Translations under genes and position numbers: made by a program
NCBI GenBank assembly: GCA_004124295.1
Contig: SCKI01000005.1
Location: forward strand, 62,001-126,000
DNA length: 64,000 bases
Direction of reading: 5' to 3'
Source of the DNA: Fidelibacterota bacterium
GTDB taxonomy: Bacteria > Fidelibacterota > Marinisomatia > SCGC-AAA003-L08 > TS1B11
Notes under the pieces: model-generated
Told to the model about the DNA's origin: nothing
Databases searched by the model: none
The model's input: the letters and a program-made list of their open reading frames with translations, nothing else
Shown here: positions 27,370 through 36,956 of the stretch, one piece after another
How the letters are laid out: every line of letters begins with the position of its first letter
Numbering within the stretch: the first letter of the stretch is position 1

Positions 27370-27908
27370 CCCGGTCCAGACGCCAGGGGCTTCTGCTGGT
27401 CTATACCGGCGATGGGAAAGGGAAAACCACCGCTGCCCTGGGAACCGCCTTGCGGGCCTTGGGGTATAACTGGAAGATCTGCATGGTCCAGTTTATCAAG
27501 GGCACCTGGAAGTATGGCGAAATGGAGTCCATCGCCACCTTTGGGGAGCAGTTCGAACTGCACCGCATGGGCGCGGGCTTCTATAAAATCATGGATGACG
27601 ACCTGCCCGAGGAGGTGCACCGGGAGGCCGCCGCCGCCGCCATCGAACTGCTGGTGGGGAAGCTGCAAGCCGGGGCCCATGACCTGGTCATCGCTGACGA
27701 ACTGAATGTGGCCTTCAGCACCGGACTTATCGATGAGAGCGCCTTCCGGCGGGTCCTTGAAGCCCGGCCGGCCCCGGTGCATCTGATCGTCACCGGGCGT
27801 GGGGCCCCTGATTTTCTCATCGAGGAAGCCGACCTGGTGACCGAAATGCGCGAAATCAAGCATCCCTTCACCGGCGGCACTCTGGCCCAGCCGGGCATCG
27901 ATTACTGA
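27366..27908 (+). CDS. cobO: Cob(I)yrinic acid a,c-diamide adenosyltransferase (CobO/CobA/BtuR type)
   Basis: Transfers adenosyl from ATP to the cobalt of corrinoids, making adenosylcobalamin. The 180-residue P-loop protein has Walker A GDGKGKTTAA at residues 15-24, the MVQFIKG segment, and DLVIADELNVAFSTGLID as the Walker B region. GTG at 27366 overlaps the nuoN stop; the open frame further upstream lies inside nuoN. The product is the cofactor of the acyl-CoA mutase at 34022. Confidence 0.93.
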   Translation: MTRSRRQGLLLVYTGDGKGKTTAALGTALRALGYNWKICMVQFIKGTWKYGEMESIATFGEQFELHRMGAGFYKIMDDDLPEEVHREAAAAAIELLVGKLQAGAHDLVIADELNVAFSTGLIDESAFRRVLEARPAPVHLIVTGRGAPDFLIEEADLVTEMREIKHPFTGGTLAQPGIDY

Positions 27909-27922
27909 CCGGCCCCTTTTTT
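27890..27922 (+). terminator. Weak candidate terminator after cobO
   Basis: GCCGG (27890-27894) can pair with CCGGC (27909-27913), followed after three C by six T (27917-27922). The stem is only five pairs, with a 14-base loop that spans the cobO stop. It would close the second nuo transcript. Low certainty. Confidence 0.35.
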
Positions 27923-27964
27923 ACAGCCGGCATTCAGCGCCCGGGTTACGCCTGCCGCCCGTCC

Positions 27965-27993
27965 TTGGCATCACCTGGCGCGGAACGTAAATT
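27965..27993 (+). promoter_or_regulatory. Candidate sigma70-type promoter upstream of nrnA
   Basis: TTGGCA at 27965-27970 and TAAATT at 27988-27993 with a 17-base spacer. The -35 matches 5 of 6 and the -10 matches 4 of 6 consensus bases. It lies in one of the larger non-coding gaps of the window (27909-28103), just where a new transcription unit would be expected. Confidence 0.45.
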
Positions 27994-28020
27994 AGCGTCT
28001 GAACCCTATTTAAAGGCAGA

Positions 28021-28044
28021 TGCGGTCAACCATATTGGACCGCA
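28021..28044 (+). promoter_or_regulatory. Inverted repeat in the nrnA leader (possible operator or RNA hairpin)
   Basis: TGCGGTC (28021-28027) and GACCGCA (28038-28044) are perfect 7-base arms around a 10-base centre. No T run follows, so it is not a simple terminator. It lies about 30 bases downstream of the candidate -10. The centre contains CCATATTGG, also found in the inverted repeat before dnaK. Confidence 0.4.
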
Positions 28045-28103
28045 AGTTCAGTTATAACCGGCAGACGGAACAGCACAGCAAGTATGAACGGAGTGGAGTA
28101 GGA

Positions 28104-29189
28104 ATGGCCTCGTCTATCAAACAAATGACTGCCGAGATTAATATCGACGCGGAGCGCAGCGAGTTGGCCGCTGAATGGTCGCACTTCCAGGATGCGCTGA
28201 ACAGGGCCGGCCGCATCATCCTTTCCACCCACGAAAATCCTGATGGGGACGGCATCGGCGCCCAGCTGGCCCTGTGCGAGCACCTCAAGATGCTGGGCAA
28301 GGATGTGCGCATATTGAACTGCAGCCAGGCGCCCTCGGTGCTTGAGTTTCTCGATCCCAACGGCTGGCTCGAGGTCTATGATCATGGAAATGATGAGGCT
28401 TGGCTGAAGGATTGCGATCTGGGCGTGGCCTTCGACCTGGGGGATTTCCGCCGCCTGCACGAGGTGGGCGAGAACCTGGTCATGCACAAGGTCCCCCTGG
28501 CCTGCATCGACCACCATCCCCAGATGGGCTATGGCGAGAACGGCTCCCCCTACCGCTACACCCTTATCGATTTTACGGCCCCTTCCACCGGGACCCTGGT
28601 CTGGCAGTATCTGCGCAGCTACCGGAAGGAAGCGATCACCCGCACCATGGCGGATGCCCTCTATACAGCTCTGGTCACGGATACGGGCTCGTTCAAGTAC
28701 GACAACACCGATGGCCGGGCGCACCTGATGGCCATGGACCTGATGCAGGCCGGCGTCCATCCGTACTATATCCATAAGCGGGTCTATGAGCAGCGCACCC
28801 ACGCCCAGACCATGTTGCTGGGTGTCGTCATTAAATATATCCAGTATTCCGCCGACCACCGCATCGGCTGGTGTGTGCTGACCAAGGAGCGCTTCGCAGA
28901 GGCCGGCGCCGAGCTCGATGATGTGGAGGGATTCTCGGAGTTCATCCGGACCATCAAGGGGGTCCAGGTCTCGGCCCTGATCACCGAAGTGGAACCGGGC
29001 AAGACCCGGGTCAGCATGCGCAGCAAGGGCTCACTGCCCATCAATGACGTGGCCGAACAGATGGGCGGCGGTGGCCATGCCTTCGCTTCGGGGATATCGC
29101 TGGATCAGACCTGGCAGGAGGTGGAGGCTCAACTGCTGCCGCTGCTGGAGGCCAAGGTGGCCAACTTCAATTTCGAGGACGGGGCCTGA
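28104..29189 (+). CDS. nrnA: DHH-family phosphoesterase, NrnA-like (nanoRNase / pAp phosphatase)
   Basis: Probably degrades very short RNAs and, in many members, dephosphorylates 3'-phosphoadenosine 5'-phosphate or linear dinucleotides from c-di-AMP turnover. Metal motifs: [15 protein letters not shown], then [10 protein letters not shown], the DHHPQ motif, and [12 protein letters not shown]. The C-terminal DHHA1 domain ends with [14 protein letters not shown] at 28104 follows GGAGTGGAGTAGGA and gives 361 residues; the frame extends to 28020, but that part is not family-like. A diadenylate cyclase gene lies further along (51411), so a link to c-di-AMP is possible. Confidence 0.9.
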   Translation: MASSIKQMTAEINIDAERSELAAEWSHFQDALNRAGRIILSTHENPDGDGIGAQLALCEHLKMLGKDVRILNCSQAPSVLEFLDPNGWLEVYDHGNDEAWLKDCDLGVAFDLGDFRRLHEVGENLVMHKVPLACIDHHPQMGYGENGSPYRYTLIDFTAPSTGTLVWQYLRSYRKEAITRTMADALYTALVTDTGSFKYDNTDGRAHLMAMDLMQAGVHPYYIHKRVYEQRTHAQTMLLGVVIKYIQYSADHRIGWCVLTKERFAEAGAELDDVEGFSEFIRTIKGVQVSALITEVEPGKTRVSMRSKGSLPINDVAEQMGGGGHAFASGISLDQTWQEVEAQLLPLLEAKVANFNFEDGA

Positions 29190-29191
29190 CG

Positions 29192-29746
29192 GTGGGTATC
29201 CAACCGGACAGCTGGATCGAGAGAATGGCCCGGGACCACGGCATGATCGAGCCGTTCGAGCCGGGGCAGATGAGAGTGGGCAAAATCTCCTACGGCGTCT
29301 CCTCCTACGGCTACGATCTGCGGGTGGCCGATGAGTACAAGATTTTCACGAACGTCAACAACAGTATCGTCGATCCGAAGCAGGTCGATACCGACTCCTT
29401 CGTCGACTTCCAGGGTGAGGTCTGCATCGTGCCGCCCAACAGTTTTGCCCTGGCCCGAAGCGTGGAATACTTCCGCATCCCGCGCAATATCCTGACCCTT
29501 TGCGTCGGCAAATCGACCTATGCCCGCTGCGGCATCCTGGTGAACGTGACCCCCTTCGAGCCGGAATGGGAAGGCAACGCGACGCTGGAAATCTCCAACA
29601 CCACCCCGCTGCCGGCGAAGATTTATTCCTTCGAAGGGCTCTGCCAGGTGCTCTTTTTCCAGGGCACCGAACCGTGCGCCATCTCCTACAAGGACCGCCA
29701 GGGCAAGTACCAGGGGCAGTCGGCCATCACCACGGCGCGGATCTGA
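29192..29746 (+). CDS. dcd: dCTP deaminase
   Basis: Deaminates dCTP to dUTP in pyrimidine deoxynucleotide synthesis. The 184-residue trimeric-dUTPase-fold protein has [20 protein letters not shown] and [20 protein letters not shown], the active-site blocks with catalytic Glu, and the QVLFFQG strand. GTG start two bases after nrnA. Whether it also has dUTPase activity cannot be decided here. Confidence 0.93.
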   Translation: MGIQPDSWIERMARDHGMIEPFEPGQMRVGKISYGVSSYGYDLRVADEYKIFTNVNNSIVDPKQVDTDSFVDFQGEVCIVPPNSFALARSVEYFRIPRNILTLCVGKSTYARCGILVNVTPFEPEWEGNATLEISNTTPLPAKIYSFEGLCQVLFFQGTEPCAISYKDRQGKYQGQSAITTARI

Positions 29747-29756
29747 GGATGCACTG

Positions 29757-30605
29757 ATGGAAATTGTGATCGCCAAGGATGCAGGCTACTGCTTCGGTGT
29801 CCGTGATGCTGTCGCCACCGCCTTTGAAGCAGCCGAGAAGCATGGCGCCGTCTACATGCTCGGCGACATCGTCCACAATGAGCAGGTGGTACAGGATTTG
29901 GCCAGTGCCGGCGCACAGATCGTCGAATCGCTGGACGATGTGCCGGAGGGAGCGCCGGTGCTGTTCCGGGCCCACGGCACCCCGGAGGACGTCTGGGATA
30001 CGGCCCGGGACAAGGACATCCGCATCATCGACGCCACCTGTCCTCTGGTGCGGGAGATTCATCAGGAAGTGGTACGCATTTCCGCCGACGGCCGCCAGGT
30101 CATCATCATCGGCGACCACGGCCACGATGAGGTGGTGGGGATCGCCAGCCAGGTCCGGGACGCGATCGTAGTGGCGACGCCGGAGGAGGCCCAGGGGCTG
30201 CGCAAAATGCGCCGGGCGGCCGTTGTTACCCAGTCAACCCAGATGATCGAGAACGTGCAGGCCATCGTCAATGTGCTGATGACCAGGGTTTTCGATCTGC
30301 ACTTCGTCAACACGATCTGCTTTCCCACCAAGCGGAACCACGAGCAGATCAAGGAGTTGGCCTCCCAGGTTGACGTGATGCTGATCATCGGTTCCTTTAC
30401 CTCCGCCAATTCGAAGCGGCTGACCCAGTTGTCTCTGGAGCGCAACCCCCGCTCCCATCAGGTCACCAGCGGTCCCGAAGTCAAGGCGGAATGGTTTGAG
30501 GGGGCCGAGAGGGTCGGCATCTCCGCCGGGGCTTCCACGCCCGATTATCTCATTTCCGAAGTTCGGGCTGCGGTGGAGAAACTGGCCACCGTGGCAGCCG
30601 CATAG
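29757..30605 (+). CDS. ispH: 4-hydroxy-3-methylbut-2-enyl diphosphate reductase
   Basis: Last step of the MEP isoprenoid pathway, giving IPP and DMAPP. The 282-residue protein has the three cluster cysteines: C12 ([10 protein letters not shown]), that in DATCPLV, and that in NTICFPTK. Conserved His residues lie in DIVHNEQ, RAHGTPE and [10 protein letters not shown]. After the last Cys the usual RQ pair is replaced by RNHEQ, a small oddity. dxs, the first enzyme of the same pathway, is three genes downstream. Confidence 0.94.
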   Translation: MEIVIAKDAGYCFGVRDAVATAFEAAEKHGAVYMLGDIVHNEQVVQDLASAGAQIVESLDDVPEGAPVLFRAHGTPEDVWDTARDKDIRIIDATCPLVREIHQEVVRISADGRQVIIIGDHGHDEVVGIASQVRDAIVVATPEEAQGLRKMRRAAVVTQSTQMIENVQAIVNVLMTRVFDLHFVNTICFPTKRNHEQIKELASQVDVMLIIGSFTSANSKRLTQLSLERNPRSHQVTSGPEVKAEWFEGAERVGISAGASTPDYLISEVRAAVEKLATVAAA

Positions 30606-30651
30606 CAGGGCCGGCAGCGGTGCACCTTGCAAAGGGAGAGATGGAGACACC

Positions 30652-31539
30652 ATGACGACTGACACAGGCTCGTCCGAGGTCAAAATAGGCCTGGCGGAAA
30701 TGCTGAAGGGCGGCGTGATCATGGATGTCACCACAGCGGACCAGGCCAAATTGGCACAGGATGCCGGTGCGGTGGCAGTGATGGCGCTGGAGCGCATCCC
30801 GGCCGATATCCGGGCGGACGGCGGCGTGGCCCGGATGTCCAACCCGGCGATGGTCCAGTCCATCCAGGAGCAGGTTTCCATTCCGGTCATGGCCAAGTGC
30901 CGCATCGGCCATTTCGTCGAAGCGCAGATTCTGGAGGCCCTGGAAGTCGATTTCATCGATGAAAGCGAAGTATTGACGCCGGCCGACGACGCCAATCATA
31001 TCTACAAGCATGATTTCAAGGTGCCTTTCGTGTGCGGCTGCCGGGACCTGGGCGAGGCCCTGCGGCGCATCGGCGAAGGGGCGGCCATGATCCGCACCAA
31101 GGGCGAGGCCGGCTCGGGCAACATCGTCGAGGCGGTGCGGCACCTGCGTACGGTCATGTCCCAGATCCGCCGGTTGACGGTGCTGGATACGGACCAACTG
31201 ATGAGCGAGTCGAAAAATCTCGGGGCCCCCTTTGCCCTGGTGGAGCAGGTGGCCCGCATCGGCAAACTGCCGGTGCCCAATTTCAGCGCCGGGGGCATCG
31301 CCACGCCGGCCGATGCAGCCCTGATGATGCAGCTGGGGGCCGAAGCGGTGTTCGTCGGATCGGGTATATTCAAGTCCGAGGACCCGGCCAGCCGCGCCGA
31401 GGCCATGGTCGCTGCCACCACCTATTATAACGATGCGGACAAACTGGCCCAGATTTCCGCCGGCCTCAAAGGGGCCATGGCCGGACTGGAGATGTCCGCG
31501 ATCCCCCCGGCGGAACGCCTGCAGGAGCGGGGCTGGTGA
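30652..31539 (+). CDS. pdxS: Pyridoxal 5'-phosphate synthase subunit PdxS
   Basis: Makes pyridoxal phosphate from ribose 5-phosphate, glyceraldehyde 3-phosphate and ammonia. The 295-residue TIM barrel has [40 protein letters not shown] and [18 protein letters not shown] at 30652 follows AAAGGGAGAG closely; the frame is open further upstream inside ispH, but that part is not PdxS-like. Overlaps pdxT by 4 bases. Confidence 0.97.
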   Translation: MTTDTGSSEVKIGLAEMLKGGVIMDVTTADQAKLAQDAGAVAVMALERIPADIRADGGVARMSNPAMVQSIQEQVSIPVMAKCRIGHFVEAQILEALEVDFIDESEVLTPADDANHIYKHDFKVPFVCGCRDLGEALRRIGEGAAMIRTKGEAGSGNIVEAVRHLRTVMSQIRRLTVLDTDQLMSESKNLGAPFALVEQVARIGKLPVPNFSAGGIATPADAALMMQLGAEAVFVGSGIFKSEDPASRAEAMVAATTYYNDADKLAQISAGLKGAMAGLEMSAIPPAERLQERGW

Positions 31540-32108
31540 CCACCGTCGGCATCCTGGCGCTGCAAGGCGATTTTGACCGCCACGAGAGGGCCTTGGCCCG
31601 GCTGGAGTTGGCCTCACGGCAGGTGCGCTACCCCGATGAACTCGACGGTCTGTCCGCCCTGATCATACCCGGCGGCGAGTCGACGACCATCAGCAAACAG
31701 CTCAACCGCAGCGGCTTGCGCAGCGAAATTGTGGCCTTTGCCCGGCAGCGGCCGGTCATGGGCACCTGCGCCGGACTGATTCTCATGGCCCGGGAAAGCG
31801 GCGATCCCCAGGTGGAGCCGCTGGGCCTGCTGGACCTGGAGATAAGCCGGAACGGCTGGGGCCGCCAGGTGCACTCCTTCCGCACAACCCTGACCGCCGA
31901 CATTGCCGGCGACCGGGCCGAGCTGCCGGCCATCTTCATCCGCGCGCCGCGCATCGTGGCTACCGGCCCGGAGGTGGAAGTGCTGGCCGAACTGGACGGC
32001 GCTCCGGTGTTGGTCCGGCAGGGCCACCACCTGGCGATGAGTTTCCATCCCGAGCTGACCCCTGACGCCCGCATCCACGGCCTTTTCATGGCGGCGCTGG
32101 CGGCATGA
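31536..32108 (+). CDS. pdxT: Pyridoxal 5'-phosphate synthase glutaminase subunit PdxT
   Basis: Class I glutaminase that feeds ammonia to PdxS. The 190-residue protein starts [17 protein letters not shown] and has PGGESTTI, the nucleophile in GTCAGLIL, and the FHPEL catalytic His-Glu pair. GTG start overlapping pdxS, end overlapping dxs by 4 bases. Confidence 0.96.
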   Translation: MTTVGILALQGDFDRHERALARLELASRQVRYPDELDGLSALIIPGGESTTISKQLNRSGLRSEIVAFARQRPVMGTCAGLILMARESGDPQVEPLGLLDLEISRNGWGRQVHSFRTTLTADIAGDRAELPAIFIRAPRIVATGPEVEVLAELDGAPVLVRQGHHLAMSFHPELTPDARIHGLFMAALAA

Positions 32109-33997
32109 GCGGCAGTTCCAACCTGCTGGCCGGCATCGACAGCCCGGCCGATCTGAAGAAATTGCGGCCGGAGCAGTTGCCCGAGCTGGCCCAGGAGATC
32201 AGCGAGCTAATCCGTACGGTCGTCGAGGAGATTGGCGGCCATTACAGCTCGCCCCTGGGGGTGGTGGACCTGACCCTGGCCCTGCACTATGTCTTCGATT
32301 CTCCCCGCGATAAGATTGTCTGGGATGTGGGCCACCAGGCCTATGCCCACAAAATTATAACCGGCCGCCGGGACAGTTTCGCCACCCTGCGGACCATGGA
32401 CGGCATCAGCGGTTTCCTGAAACGCTCCGAATCGGAGCACGACATGTTCGGCGCCGGCCACGCCAGCACCAGCATCTCCGCCGCCCTGGGCATTGCCGAG
32501 GCCCATCGCCTGAAGGGCGAGGATGGCCACGTGGTGGCGGTGGTGGGGGATGGGGCCCTTACCGGGGGTCTGGCCTATGAAGGGCTAAACAATCTGGGTG
32601 TCACCAAGCGCAGAATGACGGTGGTGCTGAATGACAACCGTATGTCCATTTCGCCGTCAGTGGGGAGCCTGTCCCGGTACCTGACGCGCATCGTCACCAA
32701 CCCCCTGTACAACCGGATACGGGATAAACTCTGGCATATCACCGGCAAACTGCCCATCGGCAAAAAAACCATCCGGCTGTTGTTCAAGAGCCTGGAGGAA
32801 GGCCTCAAGGGGCTGCTGACCCCGGGGGTGATATTCGAGGAGCTCGGCCTGCGCTATTTCGGCCCCATTGACGGCCACGATTACCAGGCCATGCTGTCCG
32901 TCCTCAAGTCGGTGCGCAGCCTGCCCTACCCGACGCTGGTGCATGTGCTCACCCAGAAAGGGCACGGTGTCAAGGAGGCCGAGGCCGACTCGGAGCGGTA
33001 CTACAGCCTGTCCGGCCGGGCCGGCGGGAAATCCAACGGCCGGGCGGCGCCGGGCTACAGCAAGGTATTCGGCCAGGTGGTGGTGGAGCTGGCCCGGGAA
33101 CATGACCAGGTCTGTGCCGTCACCGCGGCCATGGAAGTGGGCACCGGTTTCGGCGCCTTTGCCAAGGAATTTCCCGACCGCTATTTCGATGTCGGCATCG
33201 CCGAAGAGCACGCCGTTACCTTCGCGGCCGGGCTGGCCACCCAGGGACTGCTGCCGGTGGTGGCCATCTATTCGACCTTTTTGCAGCGCGGCTTCGACCA
33301 GGCCATGCACGACGTGGCCCTGCAGGAGCTGCCGGTGATTTTTTGCCTCGACCGGGCCGGGCTAGTGGGTCCCGACGGGCCGACCCACCACGGCGTTTTC
33401 GACCTGGCCCTGTTCCGCATGATCCCCGGCGTGGCGCTGGCGGCGCCCCGGGACGGCGACGAACTGCGCAACCTGCTGTTCAGTGCGGCCACCTATGGCA
33501 AGCCGGTGTTTATCCGCTATCCCAAGACCTCCAGCATACGTTTTACCCCCCAGGGCAAGGCGACCATTCTGGAGGAGGGCTCCTGGGAACAGTTGCGCTC
33601 CGGGGACGATGCGGTAGTGCTGGCAGTGGGCAGTATGGTGGAGCCGGCCCTGCTGGCTGCGGACATTCTGGACGAGCAGCACGACGTGAACCTGCGGGTG
33701 GTGAATGCCCGCTTCATCAAGCCGCTGGATGAGGACATGTTGTCCGCGATACTGGTCCAGCAGCTGCCGATACTATCGGTGGAGGAAGGCGTTTTGGCCG
33801 GCGGGTTCGGATCGGCGCTGCAGGAATTCATCCGCCAAAACGGTTACCGGCCGAGCCTGCTGAGCCTGGGCATCGGCGACGCCTATGTGGGGCATGGCAC
33901 CCGGGCCGAACTGCTGGAGGTTGTCGGCCTGACCCCCGGCAATATTGTCGAACAGGTGCGGATCATGGTGGAACAGTCTGTCCCCCGATCCCTGTAG
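32105..33997 (+). CDS. dxs: 1-deoxy-D-xylulose-5-phosphate synthase
   Basis: Thiamine-diphosphate enzyme joining pyruvate and glyceraldehyde 3-phosphate; first step of the MEP pathway and also a vitamin precursor source. The 630-residue protein has VGHQAYAHKIITGR, the cofactor motif GDGALTGGLAYEGLNN with N-terminal G-D-G and downstream N, and VGIAEEHAVTFAAGLA in the transketolase middle domain. Grouped with pdxST and ispH in one run. Confidence 0.96.
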   Translation: MSGSSNLLAGIDSPADLKKLRPEQLPELAQEISELIRTVVEEIGGHYSSPLGVVDLTLALHYVFDSPRDKIVWDVGHQAYAHKIITGRRDSFATLRTMDGISGFLKRSESEHDMFGAGHASTSISAALGIAEAHRLKGEDGHVVAVVGDGALTGGLAYEGLNNLGVTKRRMTVVLNDNRMSISPSVGSLSRYLTRIVTNPLYNRIRDKLWHITGKLPIGKKTIRLLFKSLEEGLKGLLTPGVIFEELGLRYFGPIDGHDYQAMLSVLKSVRSLPYPTLVHVLTQKGHGVKEAEADSERYYSLSGRAGGKSNGRAAPGYSKVFGQVVVELAREHDQVCAVTAAMEVGTGFGAFAKEFPDRYFDVGIAEEHAVTFAAGLATQGLLPVVAIYSTFLQRGFDQAMHDVALQELPVIFCLDRAGLVGPDGPTHHGVFDLALFRMIPGVALAAPRDGDELRNLLFSAATYGKPVFIRYPKTSSIRFTPQGKATILEEGSWEQLRSGDDAVVLAVGSMVEPALLAADILDEQHDVNLRVVNARFIKPLDEDMLSAILVQQLPILSVEEGVLAGGFGSALQEFIRQNGYRPSLLSLGIGDAYVGHGTRAELLEVVGLTPGNIVEQVRIMVEQSVPRSL

Positions 33998-34021
33998 AGC
34001 CCGGCCCTTGAAGGACCCCCG

Positions 34022-35695
34022 ATGAGCAGTGACGGAAACGGACGCCTGGCCGGCAAGTACGCTGAAGCCCGGCAGCTCTGGGAAGCGGCCTACCGGCAGG
34101 CGGCCCAGCGCGACGCCAGCTTCGATACGGTGTCGGCCCAGCAGGTGGAGTCCCTCTACCTGCCTGCGGAACCGGGCGGCGACTACCTGGAGCAGCTCGG
34201 CTTCCCGGGCCAGTATCCCTTTACCCGGGGCGTGCACCCCAACATGTATCGCGGCAAACTGTGGACCATGCGCCAGTTCGCCGGCTACGGCACCCCCGAG
34301 GAGACCAACCGGCGCTACAAATATCTGCTGGAGCAGGGCCAGACCGGGCTGTCGGTGGCCTTCGACATGCCGACCCTCATGGGTTACGATGCCGACGACC
34401 CCATGGCTCTTGGCGAAGTGGGCCGCTGCGGGGTCAACGTCTCCTCCCTGGAGGACATGGAGACCCTGTTCGGCGGCATCGACCTGGGCGCCATCAGCGT
34501 TTCGCAGACCATCAACGGTCCGGCCTATATCCTGCTGGGATTCTATGTGGCGGTGGCCGAAAACCACGGCGTCGAACGCCAGCGCCTCACTGGCACGCTG
34601 CAGGCCGACATCCTCAAGGAGTATATCGCCCAGAAGGAGTGGATCTACGCCCCTGAGGAATCGATGCGCATCGTGATCGACATGATCGAATTCTGCGCCG
34701 GGCAGATGCCCCGCTACAATCCCATCTCGGTGAGCGGTTACCATATCCGCGAGGCCGGCAGCACGGCCCAGCAGGAGCTGGCCTTTACCCTGGCCAACGG
34801 TTTTGCCTACGTGGAGCACGGCATCAAGCGCGGCCTGGAGGTCGATTCCTTCGCGCCCCGCATCTCCTTTTTCTTCAACTCGCACCTCGATTTTTTTGAG
34901 GAGATCGCCAAATTCCGGGCTGCCCGGCGCATCTGGGCCAAACGGCTGCGGCATACCTACGGCGCCCGGGACAGCCGCTCCTGGCGCTTGCGGTTTCACA
35001 CCCAGACCGCAGGCGTGTCGCTCACCGAGCAGCAGCCCGAGAACAACATCTCCCGGACTGCTTTTCAGGCCCTGGCGGCGGTGCTGGGGGGGACCAACTC
35101 GCTGCATACCAATTCCATGGACGAGACCGTCGGCCTGCCCACCGAGAAGGCCGCCACCATCGCCCTGCGGACCCAGCAGCTGATTGCCTACGAAACCGGC
35201 GTGGCCAACGTCATCGATCCCCTGGCCGGCTCCTGGTTTCTGGAGGACCTCACCAACCGTATGGAGGCCCAGGCCGAAGCCTATTTCACCCAAATTGACG
35301 CCTTGGGCGGCGTCATTCCGGCCATCGAAGCCGGCTTTTTCCAGCGCGAGATCGCCCAGTCGGCCTACGACTACCAGCGGGCCGTGGACAGCGGGAAACG
35401 GATCATCGTGGGGGTGAACGAATTTGTCCACCAGGACGAGGAACTGGAGATTCCGGTGCTGGAAATCAGCATGGCAGCCGAGCACCGGCAGCAGGAGAAG
35501 CTCCAGGGGCTCCGGGCCCGCCGCGATGCCGCCGCAGTGGAAAGCACCCTCGCGGCGCTGAAAGAAGACTGCGCTTCCGACCGGAACATCATGCCGGCGG
35601 TCATCGCGGCGGCCAAGGCCCACGTTACCCTGGGCGAAATCGTCGCCGCCATGAAGGAAGTCTACGGAATCTGGATCGAAGAAGCGGCTTTCTGA
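34022..35695 (+). CDS. Adenosylcobalamin-dependent acyl-CoA mutase, large subunit, isobutyryl-CoA mutase-like
   Basis: Carbon-skeleton mutase catalytic subunit without the B12-binding domain (557 residues, the size of IcmA-type large subunits). The barrel block around [15 protein letters not shown] and [17 protein letters not shown] is typical. The two positions that separate methylmalonyl- from isobutyryl-CoA mutases (Tyr89 and Arg207 in Propionibacterium numbering) are F86 and Q204 here, spaced the same 118 residues apart; Phe and Gln are the isobutyryl type. A generic methylmalonyl-CoA mutase call would therefore be doubtful. The small B12 subunit is not in this window. A cobalamin adenosyltransferase is at 27366. 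Confidence 0.85.
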   Translation: MSSDGNGRLAGKYAEARQLWEAAYRQAAQRDASFDTVSAQQVESLYLPAEPGGDYLEQLGFPGQYPFTRGVHPNMYRGKLWTMRQFAGYGTPEETNRRYKYLLEQGQTGLSVAFDMPTLMGYDADDPMALGEVGRCGVNVSSLEDMETLFGGIDLGAISVSQTINGPAYILLGFYVAVAENHGVERQRLTGTLQADILKEYIAQKEWIYAPEESMRIVIDMIEFCAGQMPRYNPISVSGYHIREAGSTAQQELAFTLANGFAYVEHGIKRGLEVDSFAPRISFFFNSHLDFFEEIAKFRAARRIWAKRLRHTYGARDSRSWRLRFHTQTAGVSLTEQQPENNISRTAFQALAAVLGGTNSLHTNSMDETVGLPTEKAATIALRTQQLIAYETGVANVIDPLAGSWFLEDLTNRMEAQAEAYFTQIDALGGVIPAIEAGFFQREIAQSAYDYQRAVDSGKRIIVGVNEFVHQDEELEIPVLEISMAAEHRQQEKLQGLRARRDAAAVESTLAALKEDCASDRNIMPAVIAAAKAHVTLGEIVAAMKEVYGIWIEEAAF

Positions 35696-35696
35696 C

Positions 35697-36836
35697 ATGC
35701 CCGACTATAGCGCACGTTTCAAGCACCGCCGGCACTTCACCGTGGGGGTGGAGGAGGAGTATATGCTCTGTGATCCCCGCAGCGGTGGCCTGATTGACCG
35801 TGCCGATCAGATCATGGAGCGTCTGGAGCCGGAGGAAAAGGAGCGCTTTACCTACGAGCTGATCCAGTCCGAGATCGAGATCAACACGCCGGTGGCGGCG
35901 GACGTGGACGAGGTCATGGGGCAGGTGGTCCACTTCCGGCAGCGGGTCCGCGAGCTGGGGGCCGAACTGGGCTACCGGCTCGGCATCAGCGGCACGCATC
36001 CCACGGCCCTGGCCGATGATCAATCTTTCGTCGATTCGGAAGGCTACCAATGGGTGGCCCAGCAGCTGCACTTCTACGCCCAGCGGAACATCACCTTTGC
36101 CACCCATGTGCACGTGGCCATGCCCGATGCCGAAGCGGCCATTGCGGTCACCAATGCGGCCCGGCGCTGGCTGGCGCCCCTGCTGGCCCTCTCCACCAAT
36201 TCGCCCTTTTTCCACGGGCACGACACCGGCATGCTCTCCAGCCGCACCTTTCAGTTCGGCGCCTTTCCCCGCACCAATGTGCCCGACACCTTCCGCTCCT
36301 TTGAGCATTTCGGCCACATTCTCGATACCTATATCGAAATGGGCTCCATCAATCAGCCTCGGCAGATATGGTGGAAAATCAGGCCCCATGGCCATTACGG
36401 CACGGTGGAGTTCCGCATCTGTGATGTCCAGCGGTCCCTGGCCCGGACGCGGATGCTGGTGGGGCTGAGCCAGGCCATCTGCCACCGCATCGTGAGGGAC
36501 TTTGAGGCCGACCAGCTCCAGCAGCACTTCGAGATGGAGTTTCTCAATGACGCCATCTGGAAGGCGACCCGCTTCGGCTTCGATGCCAAGGTGGCCGATC
36601 CGGCGACCCACGAGATTATGCCCATGCGGGATATGGTGGAGCAGATGGTGGACTATGTCCGGCCGTCCCTCAGCGAGTTGGGCACGGCTGATATTGTCTC
36701 CACTGTGGAGGAGGTGCTGCTACAAGGGAGCGAGGCGATGGAGCAGTTGGCCGTCTACCGGGCCGGCGGCTTCGAGGCCCTGCAGCAGATGCTCATGGAT
36801 AGGGTCGAGTTCGAAGAGACCGTCCAGGCTTCATAA
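35697..36836 (+). CDS. Carboxylate-amine ligase of the glutamate-cysteine ligase 2 family (YbdK-like)
   Basis: ATP-dependent ligase fold related to gamma-glutamylcysteine synthetase. The 379-residue protein begins FTVGVEEEYMLCDPRSGGL and has SEIEINTP, GTHPTALADDQ, THVHVAM and HGHYGTVEFRICDVQ, which match GCS2-type sequences. Many members have only weak glutamate-cysteine ligase activity and unknown substrates. It starts one base after the mutase stop, so the two are probably co-transcribed, but no metabolic link is obvious. Confidence 0.85.
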   Translation: MPDYSARFKHRRHFTVGVEEEYMLCDPRSGGLIDRADQIMERLEPEEKERFTYELIQSEIEINTPVAADVDEVMGQVVHFRQRVRELGAELGYRLGISGTHPTALADDQSFVDSEGYQWVAQQLHFYAQRNITFATHVHVAMPDAEAAIAVTNAARRWLAPLLALSTNSPFFHGHDTGMLSSRTFQFGAFPRTNVPDTFRSFEHFGHILDTYIEMGSINQPRQIWWKIRPHGHYGTVEFRICDVQRSLARTRMLVGLSQAICHRIVRDFEADQLQQHFEMEFLNDAIWKATRFGFDAKVADPATHEIMPMRDMVEQMVDYVRPSLSELGTADIVSTVEEVLLQGSEAMEQLAVYRAGGFEALQQMLMDRVEFEETVQAS

Positions 36837-36956
36837 ACACTTCAAACAGAATTCATCGCCGGTTCGCTTAATCAGGACCGCAAAGCCTTAAATTCTCCCG
36901 GCTTCGTGGGCAGCTATGGCTGCCAAAACCGCAACCCTGGTTGGAAGGAATATTTT

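Noticed and set aside
28020-28103. Longer nrnA start at 28020
   Set aside because: The added residues are not family-like, overlap the leader inverted repeat and have no good ribosome binding site, whereas ATG 28104 does.
33773-35698. Long minus-strand open frame (641 codons) opposite the acyl-CoA mutase
   Set aside because: It mirrors a well-supported + strand gene, has His/Gly/Gln-rich composition typical of antisense frames in GC-rich DNA, and resembles no family.
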